From: Paenibacillus agri
GTDB lineage: Bacteria > Bacillota > Bacilli > Paenibacillales > Paenibacillaceae
DNA: 64,000 nt
NCBI RefSeq assembly: GCF_013359945.1
Contig: NZ_JABWCS010000215.1
Location: 1 to 64,000 of the forward strand
Direction of reading: 5' to 3'
Shown: one piece after another, positions 25,321 to 33,428 of the stretch
Numbering within the stretch: position 1 is the first letter of the stretch
How the letters are laid out: each line of letters starts with the position of its first letter
Program-made: the position numbers and the translations under genes
The notes under the pieces: model-generated
What the model was told of the DNA's origin: nothing
Database searches by the model: none
Seen by the model: the letters and a program-made list of their open reading frames with translations, nothing else

Positions 25321-25360
25321 AGGTTCCCCCGATGCCGGTTAACGGCTGGGGGAGCCTCTT
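25321..25360 (+). terminator. long hairpin, possible terminator
   Basis: AGGTTCCCCC pairs with GGGGGAGCCT around an inner GCCG-gttaa-CGGC stem. The 3' T tract is weak (CTCTTTACT). It insulates the following array and promoter from upstream reading. Confidence 0.45.
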
Positions 25361-25372
25361 TACTATGGTTAC

Positions 25373-25532
25373 ACTATGTCTGCACTATGTCTGCACTATG
25401 TCTGCACTATGTCTGCACTATGTCTGCACTATGTCTGCACTATGTCTGAGCTATGTCTGAGCTATGTCTGAGCTATGTCTGAGCTATGTCTGAGCTATGT
25501 CTGCACTATGTTTAAGCTATGTCTGCACTATA
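25373..25532. repeat. 11-bp tandem repeat array, 14 copies
   Basis: Fourteen full copies of ACTATGTCTGC / GCTATGTCTGA plus a partial copy, with exact 11-bp periodicity. Seven AC-type copies are followed by five GC-type copies and then mixed ones. The array ends about 60 bp before the -10 of the metal-transporter operon. Confidence 0.9.
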
Positions 25533-25589
25533 ATCGCGTCATATTTCGACAAAACATTTATTTTTAAGACTATTAATTTTAAAAGATTA

Positions 25590-25615
25590 TGTTATAATCG
25601 TAAACATTACGATTA
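25590..25615 (+). promoter_or_regulatory. extended -10 promoter overlapped by Zur-box-like palindrome
   Basis: TGTTATAAT (25590-25598) is an extended -10. TAATCGTAA-ACA-TTACGATTA (25595-25615) is a perfect 9-3-9 inverted repeat overlapping it. Its core TCGTAAACATTACGA agrees with the B. subtilis Zur box TCGTAATNATTACGA at 13 of 14 fixed positions, and fits Fur (TGATAATNATTATCA) or PerR boxes less well. A repressor bound here would block transcription of the nik-like operon, which starts 23 bp downstream. Confidence 0.8.
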
Positions 25616-25637
25616 AAGCAAGGGGATGTGAGCAACA

Positions 25638-26567
25638 CTGATACGTTATCTGTTTCAGCGGCTTCTGTATATTCTTCCGGTGCTGCTCGGCATCTCCTGC
25701 ATTACCTTTGCGCTGATGCACTTGACGCCAGGCGATCCCGCAGAGATTATACTGCGGGCGGATGGTATCAAGCCTACGACAGCGGCGATCGAGGTTACCC
25801 GCCATACACTAGGCCTCGACGGGCCAGTATACATACAGTATGGGCATTGGCTTAGCCGTGTGCTGCATCTGGATCTAGGGTCGTCTTATAGCAGTGGCCG
25901 GCCTGTTCTGACGGAGATACTGAGCCGTTTTCCCGCTACCTCGCTGTTGGCGATCTGCGGGATCATCGTCGCTTTACTGCTCGCAGTGCCGTTAGGTATC
26001 CTCTCGGCACTCTACCCGGACCGCTTGATTGACCGCTTGGGCCGGGTGTTCGCGCTGCTCAGTGTATCCATGCCGGGCTACTGGCTTAGCCTGCTGCTGA
26101 TATACTATGGCGCGGTTAAGCTGCGACTCTTCCCGTTGATGGGAATGGAAGGGGGCTCCAGTCTGGTTTTGCCCTCGTTGGCGCTGGGCTTCGGCATGGC
26201 GGGTGTCTACATTAGGCTAATCCGCGCAAGTATGCTGGAAGCGTTGGGCCAATTGTACATTAAAGCGGCCAGAGGTAGGGGGATGCGGGAATGGTCTGTG
26301 ATTGGCAGACATGCCTTCCGCAACGCTCTGTTGCCAAGTCTTACTCTGCTAGGTGTCCAGATTGGCGGGCTGCTGGGTGGCTCGGTGATTGTGGAGACTG
26401 TATTCGCCTGGCCGGGCATCGGCCGATATGCTGTTGAGGCGATTTTTGCCAAGGATTATATCGTCATTCAAGGCTATGTATTATTGATGGCGGTTGTCGT
26501 CGTTTTGGTAAATCTGATTGTGGATGTAGGCTGTCTGCTGCTGGACCCGAGGATCAGGCTGCGCTAG
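25638..26567 (+). CDS. nikB: nickel/peptide-type ABC permease NikB
   Basis: 309 residues when started at CTG 25638. The frame gives L-IRYLFQRLLYILPVLLG, the expected NikB/DppB N-terminus, and an in-frame TGA lies just upstream at 25629. The first ordinary start (GTG 25680) would cut into the first membrane helix. AGGGGATG lies in front. Further motifs are LTPGDPAEIIL and, in the EAA region, KAARGRGMREWSVIGRHAFRNALLP. With NikC it forms the membrane channel for a metal or metal-ligand complex. First gene of the Zur-box operon. Confidence 0.88.
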   Translation: MIRYLFQRLLYILPVLLGISCITFALMHLTPGDPAEIILRADGIKPTTAAIEVTRHTLGLDGPVYIQYGHWLSRVLHLDLGSSYSSGRPVLTEILSRFPATSLLAICGIIVALLLAVPLGILSALYPDRLIDRLGRVFALLSVSMPGYWLSLLLIYYGAVKLRLFPLMGMEGGSSLVLPSLALGFGMAGVYIRLIRASMLEALGQLYIKAARGRGMREWSVIGRHAFRNALLPSLTLLGVQIGGLLGGSVIVETVFAWPGIGRYAVEAIFAKDYIVIQGYVLLMAVVVVLVNLIVDVGCLLLDPRIRLR

Positions 26568-26591
26568 AGCCGGAGAGAGGAGAAACTGCAA

Positions 26592-27416
26592 ATGATTACT
26601 CTGCACTTGCCCAAGGGAAGTCGCGCAGCCTTGGCTGGAGGCAGCATCGTACTGATATTTATTGTAATTGGGATCTTCGCTCCCTATCTGGCCCCATCCG
26701 ATCCGCTGCAGATTCATATGGATCACAGACTGAGCCTGCCCTCCTGGGAGTATCCGCTTGGCACTGATCATTTGGGCCGTTGTGTCTTGTCCCGTCTGAT
26801 CTATGGCACACGTACTTCTCTATACTGTGCCCTGATAGTATTGGGTGTCGTATTCGCCATCAGTATTCCTGTCGGCCTGATCGCCGGTTATGCCGGGGGG
26901 AAGGTGGATCAGCTGATTATGCGAATCATTGATGTACTGCTGGCTTTTCCCAGCCTTATTCTTGCGCTGGCGGTGACAGGGATGCTGGGACCAGGCCCCG
27001 TGAACCTGCTGATTGCATTTGCAGCTGTCTGGTGGACAGGTTATGCGCGGATTATCCGTGGTATGGTGCTGCAGATCAAGGAGCGCGATTTCATAATGGC
27101 GGCTAAAGCAGCAGGATCATCGCATCTACAGATTATGGTGCGGCATATTTTAACGAACGTTGCCCGTCCGATTCTTGTCTTGGCCTCCATGGAGGTAGGA
27201 ACGATCATTCTGTCACTGGCCGGAATGTCCTTTCTCGGACTTGGCGCTCAGCCACCGGCACCGGAATGGGGCGTGATGCTGAATGACAGCCGAACCTATA
27301 TTCAGACCGCACCACGCCTGATGCTCTTTCCCGGCCTCGTAATTTTGCTTGTCGTTGTGGGCTTTAATCTGCTGGGCGAGGGGCTGCGCAGAGCAGATGG
27401 CCGAATGCATGAATGA
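26592..27416 (+). CDS. nikC: nickel/peptide-type ABC permease NikC
   Basis: 274 residues, ATG after GAGAGGAG. It begins with a DppC/NikC N-terminal helix (SIVLIFIVIGIFAPYLAP), has the SDPLQIHMDHRL linker and YPLGTDHLGRCVLSRLIYGTR hallmark, and an EAA loop MAAKAAGSSHLQIMVRHIL. About six membrane helices. It pairs with the permease encoded 24 bp upstream. Confidence 0.92.
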   Translation: MITLHLPKGSRAALAGGSIVLIFIVIGIFAPYLAPSDPLQIHMDHRLSLPSWEYPLGTDHLGRCVLSRLIYGTRTSLYCALIVLGVVFAISIPVGLIAGYAGGKVDQLIMRIIDVLLAFPSLILALAVTGMLGPGPVNLLIAFAAVWWTGYARIIRGMVLQIKERDFIMAAKAAGSSHLQIMVRHILTNVARPILVLASMEVGTIILSLAGMSFLGLGAQPPAPEWGVMLNDSRTYIQTAPRLMLFPGLVILLVVVGFNLLGEGLRRADGRMHE

Positions 27417-27439
27417 GTTCGGGGAGAGGAGGATGACAT

Positions 27440-28228
27440 TTGACGATAGAGACGTCCGCTATACTGCGGGTTGCGCAGTTAACTACCCGGTTCCATACAC
27501 CGGGCAAGGTCATTACTGCGGTTGATAGCGTTAGCCTGGAGGTGAAGCCAGGGCAGATTGTTGCCCTGGTTGGGGAAAGCGGCAGCGGCAAAAGCGTCAC
27601 GGCCATGTCGGTTCTCGGTCTGGTCGACCCGCCCGGCGTGGTAGAGCAGGGCGAGATTTGGCTCGGCGGCGTCAATCTCCGGGAATGTACGCCGCGCAGG
27701 CTTCGGGCGCTCCGGGGAAGTCAGATGGGGGTCATCTTCCAGGACCCCATGAACGCCCTGAACCCGGTGCTGACCATTGGTGCACAGATGATCGAGACGA
27801 TCAGACTGCACCAACGGGTGTCCCGGGCCGAGGCGAAGGAGCTGGCCCGGGCTCAGCTGACCCGGGTCGGCCTGCGAGACCCGGATACGCTGATGACGCA
27901 GTATGCGTTCCAGATCAGCGGTGGAATGTGCCAGCGGGTGATGATCGCGCTGGCGTTAGTCTCCCGGCCTCGCCTGCTTATTGCCGACGAGCCAACGACG
28001 GCGCTTGATGTAAGAGTGCAGGCCGGAATTTTGAAGGAGCTGGACCGGATCAGGGTGGAGGAGGATATTGGAATTCTCTTGATTACCCATGATTGGGGCG
28101 TTGTCGCCGAATTGGCAGATGAAGTCTATGTGATGAAATCGGGGCAGATTGTGGAGTACGGGAATGTATTCGATATTTTCGAGAATCCCCGGCATCCCTA
28201 TACCCGAGAACTTATAAACAGCAGATAA
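27440..28228 (+). CDS. nikD: ABC transporter ATPase NikD-type
   Basis: 262 residues, TTG start after GAGAGGAGG. Walker A GESGSGKS, a variant signature ISGGMCQRV and Walker B LLIADEPTTALD followed by H-loop ITHDWG mark an OppD/NikD ATPase. It powers the NikBC channel together with the second ATPase. The protein ends soon after RHPYTRELIN, shorter than OppD proteins with an iron-sulfur tail. Confidence 0.92.
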   Translation: MTIETSAILRVAQLTTRFHTPGKVITAVDSVSLEVKPGQIVALVGESGSGKSVTAMSVLGLVDPPGVVEQGEIWLGGVNLRECTPRRLRALRGSQMGVIFQDPMNALNPVLTIGAQMIETIRLHQRVSRAEAKELARAQLTRVGLRDPDTLMTQYAFQISGGMCQRVMIALALVSRPRLLIADEPTTALDVRVQAGILKELDRIRVEEDIGILLITHDWGVVAELADEVYVMKSGQIVEYGNVFDIFENPRHPYTRELINSR

Positions 28229-28335
28229 CAATTAATATAATTTGGTTTTTGGAAGGTCATCGCATTTATACATTATATTTCGTTCTACGAATTGGAACTC
28301 GAACTTGACTGCTGGACAGGGGAGGACAATGAGCA

Positions 28336-29148
28336 ATGAAACTGCTGGAGGCTGTAAGTCTTAGCAAAACCTACGGCAAAGAGCGGAGCTGGTTCACTAC
28401 GCAGGCCGGGGCGATGCAGGCTGTACATAATGTGTCATTAAGTCTGGAACAAGGTGAGACCCTCGGGTTGGTTGGAGAGAGCGGCTCTGGCAAAAGCACG
28501 CTTGGCCGTCTGCTACTCGGTCTGGACAAGCCCACCTCAGGGAAGGTGCTGTACCGGGGGCAGGATATCACGGACCTCAACCTAAAGCAGATGCGGAGTG
28601 TCCGGCACAGAATGCAGATGATTTTCCAGAATAGTCTGTCGGCCTTCAACCCGCTATTTACCGTCGAACAGATTATCGGCGAACCGCTGAGAAATTATAG
28701 AGTGGGAACTGCTGAAGCACGGAGGGAGAAGGTGCTGGAGAGTCTGGAGCGGGTCGGCCTATCCAGCCAGTATATGAGGAGACATCCGCATGAACTGAGC
28801 GGCGGCCAGCAGCAGCGGGTTGGAATTGCCAGAGCCATCGTGCTTGGGCCGGAGCTGCTGATCTGTGATGAACCCTTTTCCAGTCTGGATGCGACCTTGC
28901 GGAGACAAATGCTGAATCTGTTGCTGGATCTGAAATCACAGCTGGGCCTATCCTATGTCTTCATTACACACGACTTATCACTGGTCGACCGCTTCTGTGA
29001 CCATGTGGCGGTAATGCACCAGGGGCAGATTGTTGAATGGCAGCGTAGTGAATGCATCTTACAGAATGCTGTTCACCCTTATACACGCTCTTTGCTGGAG
29101 TCGGTACCGATCCAGGACCCCAGGTTAAGACAAGTAGCTTTATTTTGA
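28336..29148 (+). CDS. nikE: ABC transporter ATPase NikE-type
   Basis: 270 residues. Walker A GESGSGKST, signature LSGGQQQRVGIARAI, Walker B LLICDEPFSSLD and H-loop ITHDLS. It is the OppF/NikE partner of the preceding ATPase. A 107-bp gap separates the two genes and contains an AT-rich stretch that could hold a minor internal promoter, but none is convincing. The C-terminal HPYTRSLLESVP is typical of the family. Confidence 0.92.
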   Translation: MKLLEAVSLSKTYGKERSWFTTQAGAMQAVHNVSLSLEQGETLGLVGESGSGKSTLGRLLLGLDKPTSGKVLYRGQDITDLNLKQMRSVRHRMQMIFQNSLSAFNPLFTVEQIIGEPLRNYRVGTAEARREKVLESLERVGLSSQYMRRHPHELSGGQQQRVGIARAIVLGPELLICDEPFSSLDATLRRQMLNLLLDLKSQLGLSYVFITHDLSLVDRFCDHVAVMHQGQIVEWQRSECILQNAVHPYTRSLLESVPIQDPRLRQVALF

Positions 29149-29171
29149 ATAGAGAAGAGGAGCAAATCAAT

Positions 29172-30860
29172 ATGAGCAAGATGGAGAAGAAAAAAGGTGT
29201 ACGATGGAGTACAGTATTTCTGGCTATGGTGACGACGGCAGTTCTGGTCATTGCCGGATGCAGCAGCCAAAGCGGTACCAGTAAGGATAGCAGCAAAGCT
29301 GCCAATGGAACTGCGGCGAATGCAGTGACAGAACCTGTCAGTCAATCCGCTGATGACAACAAGTCAATTACTGTGGCAATAGCGGCAGATGCCGGTATTG
29401 ATCAATTGGATGCTGGTGCCTATAAAGGCTCAATGAATGTACATGCCATGATTTACGATGGGCTGGTGGAATACGGAGAGAAAGGCGAGATTTTGCCGGC
29501 ACTGGCGGAGTCGTGGGAGATCTCGGAGGATGGCAAGGTCTATACCTTCCATTTGCGTAAGGGCGTCAAGTTCTCCGACGGTACGGATCTGAATGCAGCG
29601 GCGGTCAAGTTCTCTTTTGAGCGCTGGATTAAAGACCCTGCTAATTCCCTGAATATCGCAACGGCGATGCAGTCACTTGAAGCTGTGGATGATCTGACGA
29701 TCAGAATGACATTCAATAAAGCTTACTATCCGTTTCTGACGGAGTTGTCTTTCGCAAGACCGGTCCGGATCATCAGTCCTTCTGCTGTCGAGCCTGCTGG
29801 CGATCCGGATGGAACTTTTGTTAAGGCGATTGGAACCGGGGCATGGATGGCGGAGAGCTATAAAACCGATCAGGAGGCAGTGCTCGTCAGAAACCCTTAC
29901 TACTGGGGAGAGAAGCCGAAGCTGGCCAAGATTATTTTGAAGGTGATTCCTGATCCACAGTCCAGAGTGCTTGCGCTGCAGAACGGTAGCGTTGATCTTG
30001 CTGGAGGCCAGTTGGGCAAAATCCCGGTGGAGAGTCTGCCCGTCCTGCAAAAAGATTCTACATTGAGCGTACAAGAGGCGCCGGGCACGAATTCCCATTT
30101 CCTTGCCTTCAACGGCAACAACCCTGTCCTTCAGGATGTGAAAGTGCGTCAAGCGATCAATTTGGCGATCAACAAGAAGAGCATCGTTCAGGATCTAATG
30201 GGTGGAATAGGCAAGGAAGCTAAGGGATTATTTCCGCAGACCGTTCCTTATGTGACTGAAGCAAATAGTACCTGGTATGGCTTCGAGCCGGAGCAGGCCA
30301 AGGCGCTGTTAGCTAAAGCAGGGTATAGCGACACTGACGGTGATGGAATCGTGGACAAGGCGGGAGTTCCGCTGACACTGAATTTTGTGCTGCAGGAGTC
30401 CGAATTTCCGGAATGGAAATCCATCGGGGAGCTGATTCAGTCGGAGCTTAAGGACATCGGCATTGACGTGAAGCTTCAGGTGCTGGAGCCGAATGCCTAC
30501 TACGATGCGCTGTGGAAAACGAAAGATTATGACCTGATCATCTATCGTACCTATGACGATGCGTACAATCCGCATGCCTTCCTCTTGTCGCTATTCCATA
30601 AGACAGGGGATGCTCCTGCTGTTGTCTGGTCCGATGCCAAGCTGGAAGCGCTGATTGACAAAGCTGTAGGTACGACTGATCTGAAGAAGCGGCAGTCCGC
30701 TTACGATGACATTTTCAAAAAGCTGTATCAGGAAGCAATGTTCGCCGCGGTGTATTTCCCGGATGATATCTTTGTCGTCAATAACAGAGTGAAGAACTTC
30801 AAGCTGGGCTACACCACCTTTACTCCGGTCTTCTGGAATCAGCTGGATGTGGGTGAATAA
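29172..30860 (+). CDS. nikA: NikA-type metal-binding lipoprotein
   Basis: 562 residues, started at ATG 29172 after GAGGAG. The lipobox is LVIAGCSSQ, with Cys around residue 27 anchoring it outside the membrane. The solute-binding family 5 body closely parallels E. coli NikA: PALAESWEISEDGKVYTF, AYYPFLTELSFARP, IGTGAWM, VRNPYYWGEKP and KVIPDPQSRVLALQNG. NikA proteins bind Ni(II) or Co/Zn through a small ligand. The Zur-like operator points to zinc or a zinc-ligand complex as an alternative substrate. It lies last in the transporter order BCDE-A. Confidence 0.9.
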   Translation: MSKMEKKKGVRWSTVFLAMVTTAVLVIAGCSSQSGTSKDSSKAANGTAANAVTEPVSQSADDNKSITVAIAADAGIDQLDAGAYKGSMNVHAMIYDGLVEYGEKGEILPALAESWEISEDGKVYTFHLRKGVKFSDGTDLNAAAVKFSFERWIKDPANSLNIATAMQSLEAVDDLTIRMTFNKAYYPFLTELSFARPVRIISPSAVEPAGDPDGTFVKAIGTGAWMAESYKTDQEAVLVRNPYYWGEKPKLAKIILKVIPDPQSRVLALQNGSVDLAGGQLGKIPVESLPVLQKDSTLSVQEAPGTNSHFLAFNGNNPVLQDVKVRQAINLAINKKSIVQDLMGGIGKEAKGLFPQTVPYVTEANSTWYGFEPEQAKALLAKAGYSDTDGDGIVDKAGVPLTLNFVLQESEFPEWKSIGELIQSELKDIGIDVKLQVLEPNAYYDALWKTKDYDLIIYRTYDDAYNPHAFLLSLFHKTGDAPAVVWSDAKLEALIDKAVGTTDLKKRQSAYDDIFKKLYQEAMFAAVYFPDDIFVVNNRVKNFKLGYTTFTPVFWNQLDVGE

Positions 30861-30863
30861 TAA

Positions 30864-31616
30864 ATGCTTAAAGAGATTTCCAAGTATTGGACCGTCAGCT
30901 CTGAGGGCTATGACAAGGTCATCCGTGCCCAGTTCCGCAGTGCTAAAGCAGTGTCCATTTGGAAAGAGCTGCTGGAAGAAGGGTTACAAGGCAGACAGGA
31001 ACAGAGGGTGCTCGATGTGGGTACAGGCCCCGGTTTCTTCTCCCTGCTGCTGTCGCAGATGGGGCACCAGCCGACGGCAGTGGATGCTTCGCCAGGGATG
31101 ATTGAACGGGCATCGGCTAATTTTGACTGCTTTGGCTACAAGGTGCCTGCATTTGTTGGGGATGCAGCTAATCTGGAGCGAATTGCCGACAACAGTTTTG
31201 ACGCGGTGGTCTGCCGGGATGTGGTGTGGACTCTGCCGGAGCCGCAGAAGGCGTATGCGGAATGGCACCGGGTTCTGAAGCCGGGCGGAGTGCTGATTGT
31301 TTTTGACGGGAATTATTTGTATCAGGAGAAGCGTTCTCTGTTCCATAAGCTGTGGTATGCCTTATCCTGGACGTTGATTTTACTCACGGAAAAAAGAGTC
31401 CGGCGTCGCAGCAGTCGTGATACAGCATTGCTCGGAGGGCTGCCGTTCGTCAAAGTCCTCCGGCCAGAAGCGGATGAAACGGCTCTCCAACTTGCTGGAT
31501 TCAAGAGTATCCGCATTCGCCGCGACTTCATTCCGGCCCGTCGGCAACCTCTCCATCATTTGAAATATGGAGTTCAGAACGTACAACGTTTCATGATAAC
31601 CGCCACAAAGGAGTAG
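30864..31616 (+). CDS. class I SAM-dependent methyltransferase, first of tandem pair
   Basis: 250 residues with a Rossmann fold: motif I VLDVGTGPGFFSLLL, motif II TAVDASPGM, VVCRDVVWTLPEPQKAYAEW and motif VLKPGGVLIVFDGNY. The ATG lies 3 bp after the nikA stop, so the two are coupled. The same frame structure recurs in the next gene, so the pair arose by duplication. Methyltransferases of this sort beside Nik transporters are known from other genomes, with no substrate that I know of. A metal-ligand or metallophore methylation role is inference. Confidence 0.88.
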   Translation: MLKEISKYWTVSSEGYDKVIRAQFRSAKAVSIWKELLEEGLQGRQEQRVLDVGTGPGFFSLLLSQMGHQPTAVDASPGMIERASANFDCFGYKVPAFVGDAANLERIADNSFDAVVCRDVVWTLPEPQKAYAEWHRVLKPGGVLIVFDGNYLYQEKRSLFHKLWYALSWTLILLTEKRVRRRSSRDTALLGGLPFVKVLRPEADETALQLAGFKSIRIRRDFIPARRQPLHHLKYGVQNVQRFMITATKE

Positions 31617-31622
31617 AAATCC

Positions 31623-32372
31623 ATGAGTATACAGCAAGAAGTAAAGACCTATTGGGAGGGCGAGGCCGAGCTATACAGTGAAGGCATTCGCCAGGAATTA
31701 AATGGTTTTCAGAGACAGGCCTGGCTGGACCTTATTCTAGAGCATGCCCCGCAGAAAGAAACCCTGAAAGTGCTGGATATCGGCTGTGGTCCCGGATTCT
31801 TCTCCGTGATCCTGTCGAGCGCGGGTCATCTCGTTACCGGGATTGACTGTACAGACAATATGCTGGAGCAAGCACGCAGTCATTCCGAGCGGGAAGGTGT
31901 TACGGTTACATTCCGGAAGATGGATTCGCATGTACTGGATTTTGGTGACGATAGCTTCGATCTTCTGGTATGCCGGAACGTGACCTGGAGCCTGGCTGAT
32001 CCCGAGGCGGCGTATAAGGAATGGAAAAGGGTGCTGAAGCCGGGTGGGCGGCTCCTGGTCTTCGACGCCAACTGGAACCGGCATCTAGTAGATGACGAGA
32101 TGAAGGAGAAGCGTGAAGTCGATTACCGCGACTATGAAGCGAAAGGCTGGGGCAGTCCGCCGCGTCACATAGACTGGGAGGAGTCCGATAGACTTAGCAG
32201 ACTTCTGCCGCTGACCCGGGAATGGCGGCCGGCATGGGATGTCCGGACGCTGGAGAAGGAAGGCTTCGCCAAGGTGTACAGCAAGGAGAATCTGTCGTCC
32301 CTTGTGATGGATGAGAGGGAGCAGCTCCTGACCCGTTCCACCCCGGTTTTCATGGTGTGCGCAGAGAAATAA
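31623..32372 (+). CDS. class I SAM-dependent methyltransferase, second of tandem pair
   Basis: 249 residues, ATG after AAAGGAG, 6 bp behind its paralog. Motif I VLDIGCGPGFFSVIL, then VTGIDCTDNMLEQA, LLVCRNVTWSLADPEAAYKEW and RVLKPGGRLLVFDANWNRH. The motif spacing is nearly the same as in the first copy, but the C-terminal third is quite different (VDYRDYEAKGWGSPPRHIDW), suggesting different substrates or a heterodimer. Cytoplasmic. Confidence 0.88.
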   Translation: MSIQQEVKTYWEGEAELYSEGIRQELNGFQRQAWLDLILEHAPQKETLKVLDIGCGPGFFSVILSSAGHLVTGIDCTDNMLEQARSHSEREGVTVTFRKMDSHVLDFGDDSFDLLVCRNVTWSLADPEAAYKEWKRVLKPGGRLLVFDANWNRHLVDDEMKEKREVDYRDYEAKGWGSPPRHIDWEESDRLSRLLPLTREWRPAWDVRTLEKEGFAKVYSKENLSSLVMDEREQLLTRSTPVFMVCAEK

Positions 32373-32426
32373 TTCGGCTGGCAATAGGCTTAATGAATTT
32401 ATCAGCTAAAGGAGTATTCTTATATA

Positions 32427-33233
32427 ATGAACAAAAGCAGTTCTGCCGGACGGCTTCCGAGGGCCAAAGGAATAGACATGGCCACCTGCTATATGCCCAA
32501 GGAATGTGCCAGAAAAGTCCGCCACCTCGTCTTGCCTACGGTGAACCAGAAGATCGTTGAAGAGTTTATTACGATTCTCGGCATGCGTGAGACCTTCGAG
32601 GAACATGGTGTTCCTATTCCGAACAAGATTGTGATGTACGGTCCCCCAGGTACCGGGAAGACGCTGACCGCCTTTCATCTCGCGAAAATGTTGGAGCTTC
32701 CGCTCATTCTGGTCCGGCTCGATGCGCTTATTCATAGCCACTTGGGCGAGACCGGAAGCAATATCCGCAAAATTTTCGAGTATGCCAAGCAGTCGCCCTG
32801 TGTCCTCTTCCTTGATGAATTTGATGCGATTGCCCGGACCCGGGAGAGCGGCGATGAAGTCAAGGAGATGGCGCGGGCAGTCAATACGCTGCTGCAATGT
32901 CTGGATGACTTTGGAGATAATAGTATCTTTGTAGCAGCCACCAATCTGGAAAAAGATTTGGACCGCGCCATTTGGCGGCGCTTTGACACCAAAATGACTT
33001 ATTCTCTCCCCGATAACGAGAGCAGAGAGCAATATATCAAGCTGTTGATCGGCGAATTCGGACAAGAGGAAGGATTGGCTGAGCTTGCTTGTCAGCGGTT
33101 GACGGGTTGTAGCTTTGCCGATATCGAACAGATCATTCTGAAAGCCAAGCGCAAAGCGATTATTGCAGGCCTTCCGCTATGCTGGCAGCATGTCTCGGTC
33201 TCCTATGACGAGTATAATCCGGCTGTCCAGTAG
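32427..33233 (+). CDS. small AAA+ ATPase
   Basis: 268 residues. Walker A MYGPPGTGKTLTAFHLA, Walker B CVLFLDEFDAIA, sensor 1 VAATN and Arg-finger RRFDTKM define a classical AAA domain with little else: a ~55-residue N-terminal part and a short lid (LTGCSFADIEQIILKAKRKA). It resembles SpoVK/FtsH-type AAA modules without protease or membrane parts. AAAGGAGT lies upstream. It follows the second methyltransferase by 54 bp on the same strand and may belong to the metal operon. A remodelling or metallochaperone-like role would be guesswork. Confidence 0.82.
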   Translation: MNKSSSAGRLPRAKGIDMATCYMPKECARKVRHLVLPTVNQKIVEEFITILGMRETFEEHGVPIPNKIVMYGPPGTGKTLTAFHLAKMLELPLILVRLDALIHSHLGETGSNIRKIFEYAKQSPCVLFLDEFDAIARTRESGDEVKEMARAVNTLLQCLDDFGDNSIFVAATNLEKDLDRAIWRRFDTKMTYSLPDNESREQYIKLLIGEFGQEEGLAELACQRLTGCSFADIEQIILKAKRKAIIAGLPLCWQHVSVSYDEYNPAVQ

Positions 33234-33261
33234 CATCTGAACATCATCGATAACGGTACGA

Positions 33262-33312
33262 CAAAGAAGCCTTTCCAGTAAGGGGGATTCCCTTTTGGAG
33301 GGGTTTCTTTCA
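33262..33312 (+). terminator. imperfect hairpin terminator after AAA gene
   Basis: AAAGAAGCCTTTCC pairs, with three wobble pairs, to GGAGGGGTTTCTTT. It marks the probable end of the nik-methyltransferase-AAA unit. Confidence 0.4.
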
Positions 33313-33428
33313 ATTGGGTTACATTTTATTGCTGAAAAAGAATACACTTTTGTGACCTTTTCCACACTCTTCCTATTATACAATGGTTAGATAGTAACTT
33401 AGTATAAATGAACAAAGGTGGAATTGCA

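Noticed and set aside
25373..25532. CRISPR array interpretation of the regular repeats.
   Set aside because: There are no spacers; the 11-bp units are directly adjacent and no cas genes are nearby.
28284..28305. TTTCGTTCTACGAAT as a second Zur-type site before nikE.
   Set aside because: Only five base pairs of symmetry and a poor match to the Zur consensus.
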